Shown here: piece after piece, positions 62,820-64,000 of the stretch | How positions within the stretch are numbered: position 1 is the stretch's first letter | Layout of the letters: each line of letters starts with the position of its first letter | Source: a bacterium | GTDB taxonomy: Bacteria > UBP4 > UBA4092 > JAOAEQ01 | Reading direction: 5' to 3' | NCBI GenBank assembly: GCA_026416715.1 | Contig: JAOAEQ010000015.1 | Location: 1 to 64,000, forward strand | DNA: 64,000 bases | The notes under the pieces: generated by a model | The model's input: only the letters and a program-made list of their open reading frames with translations | What the model was told of the DNA's origin: nothing | The model's database searches: none | Program-made: the position numbers and the translations under genes

Positions 62820-63713
62820 ATGGTAACATTCATCTATTCAAACAACTATTATTGCGATATCGGCGAACATGTTTTCCCGATGGAAAAATATCGTATGATT
62901 TACGAAACGTTGATGAACAAGAAGCTGGTTCCGCCACATGCGGTCTTAGAACCCCAACCAGCGACCTATGACCAACTCCAACTGGTTCATACCGAACCAT
63001 ATTTAAACGATTTACTTAACTTGCGCTGGACATATCGCACGATGTATTCCGAACTACCGTTAACTAAACAGATTGTCGATGCATATTTCCTCGCAGCTGG
63101 CGGGACGATTCTCGCTGCTCGAAAAGCGATTGAAACCAACGGTATTGGAGTTAATATCGGCGGTGGATTCCATCATGCGTTTGCAGACCATGCGGAAGGA
63201 TTCTGTTATATCAACGATATTGCGGTCGCGATTCGCGTGATGCAATATGAGAACAAAATTAAAACAGCGTTCGTTATCGATTGTGACCTCCATCAGGGCA
63301 ACGGTACCGCACATATTTTCCTACACGACGATACCGTATTCACCTTTTCAATTCATCAGGAGAACAATTATCCGATCAAACAGAAAAGCGATTTAGATAT
63401 CGGATTAGACGATTTTGCGAATGATTCGGTATATCTAGCGGCAATGCAAACGGTTATCCCAAAACAGATTGATGCGTTTAACCCTGACCTGATTGTGTAT
63501 GTAGCTGGCGCTGACCCTTATGAACATGACCAGCTCGGAAAATTGAAACTTACCATGGATGGACTGCGACATCGGGATGACTTAGTAACGGATTATTGCC
63601 GAAAGAAAAAAATACCACTGGTAATTGTTCTCGCTGGTGGATATGCGGTTTCAGTTAAGGATACGGTTCGTATCCACGTTAACACCTGCAAATCTGCGCT
63701 CGGGATAAAATAG
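62820..63713 (+). CDS. Histone deacetylase / acetylpolyamine amidohydrolase family protein
   Basis: This 297-residue protein has MVTFIYSNNYYCDIGEHVFPMEKY at the start. GGGFHHAFADHAEGFCYINDIAVAI (tandem His charge relay) and FVIDCDLHQGNGTAHIF (zinc-binding Asp-x-His) follow, then VYVAGADPYEHDQLG with the third zinc Asp. It probably deacetylates a small molecule or lysine side chain. ATG 62820 is preferred because the family begins there. The frame is open from ATG 62598 and would add 74 residues with one hydrophobic segment (SILLAGLILLFGFWYFLL); this region is rich in repeat-like sequence and probably not translated. Confidence 0.9.
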   Translation: MVTFIYSNNYYCDIGEHVFPMEKYRMIYETLMNKKLVPPHAVLEPQPATYDQLQLVHTEPYLNDLLNLRWTYRTMYSELPLTKQIVDAYFLAAGGTILAARKAIETNGIGVNIGGGFHHAFADHAEGFCYINDIAVAIRVMQYENKIKTAFVIDCDLHQGNGTAHIFLHDDTVFTFSIHQENNYPIKQKSDLDIGLDDFANDSVYLAAMQTVIPKQIDAFNPDLIVYVAGADPYEHDQLGKLKLTMDGLRHRDDLVTDYCRKKKIPLVIVLAGGYAVSVKDTVRIHVNTCKSALGIK

Positions 63714-64000
63714 TTCCCAAATTGAATTACGGGCGATGGTATTCTCCTTGTGTGAGTTTACTTCAATCCTGAAGGATTACCAACTGTAACTTAAAAAAAT
63801 AGTTCGAAAGTTTTTTGTTTAGTTTTAGCAAAGGTTCGTAAAGTTCAGATTGAAAAGGCAGCAACCGTGAACGTTCAAGTTCCGTCACAAATCCATAATA
63901 CTATTTTTATTTAGCTGCCGATAATTCGAATCGGGATAACTCTATCGGGACGCCGGTGAATAAGAAATTCAGAATACGGGACATCACTGTGTTTCGTGCT
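63714..64000. other. Right-end intergenic sequence, no gene seen
   Basis: About 290 bases to the window edge hold no credible ORF or RNA. Small hairpins AATCC/GGATT (63765-63780) and GGCAGC...GCTGCC (63858-63863 with 63916-63921) are visible; a T-rich stretch lies between. The next gene presumably starts beyond the edge. Confidence 0.5.

Overview
The window is about 42% G+C by eye and densely coded. It looks like a chromosomal segment of an uncultured diderm bacterium. An LptE-like lipoprotein, an O-antigen-type ABC exporter (Wzm/Wzt), secreted proteases and an L,D-transpeptidase suggest an outer envelope. The MEP isoprenoid pathway (ispH) and a polyferredoxin suggest anaerobic-leaning metabolism. 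No rRNA is present, so I cannot name the phylum. The mix of URO-D/FucI-like genes, multi-PAS kinases, an M1 peptidase with a PVELxxF tail and heavy intergenic palindrome load recalls poorly sampled candidate phyla, but this is inference.

Layout. 1-15 kb is accessory: two gene fragments meeting at the left edge, a divergent URO-D-family/FucI-like pair, a remnant of an Ig-like repeat protein, a LacI regulator, a secreted papain-like protease, and a leftward signalling operon (multi-PAS histidine kinase, GxxExxY protein, Rcp1-like receiver, receiver-PAS-PAS-HD-GYP). A secreted hydrolase gene sits between inverted copies of a composite palindromic repeat. 15-26 kb holds an M1 peptidase, an acetyl-xylan-esterase-like hydrolase, an orphan phage-type gene, a GAF protein with a degenerate HD-GYP domain, the pstSCAB phosphate importer and an Rrf2 regulator. 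26-36.5 kb is one leftward block: promoter, FMN riboswitch, ribD-ribE-ribBA-ribH, nusB, holA, a very large propeller-TM-TPR-Ser/Thr kinase, and lptE.

36.6-64 kb is mostly envelope polysaccharide and housekeeping genes: two GT4 enzymes and a polyprenyl-phosphate sugar transferase; accBC convergent to them; an IspH-UbiA fusion; surE, pcm and a DedA-like gene; tRNA-Pro(CGG); acylphosphatase; ribF; a GT4; a NapH-NapG-type polyferredoxin; then wzm, wzt, a coiled-coil methyltransferase, a GT4, a GT4-methyltransferase-Wzt_C-like fusion and a GT-C-like membrane protein. After that come an L,D-transpeptidase, an RluB-type pseudouridine synthase, tRNA-Val(CAC) and a histone-deacetylase-family hydrolase.

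How it fits together. The polysaccharide genes can supply initiation (undecaprenyl-phosphate transferase), extension (several GT4), end-capping and length control (coiled-coil methyltransferase), and export (Wzm/Wzt with a C-terminal glycan-recognition domain). The riboflavin block is self-regulated through FMN, and ribF lies elsewhere in the window. The most striking signals are multi-domain fusions (propeller-TPR-kinase, IspH-UbiA, NapH-NapG with an internal Tat motif, GT-MT-Wzt_C) and several families of intergenic palindromic repeats, including a two-copy element of about 165 bp that looks like a structured RNA or mobile element. No CRISPR array and no intact transposase were seen.
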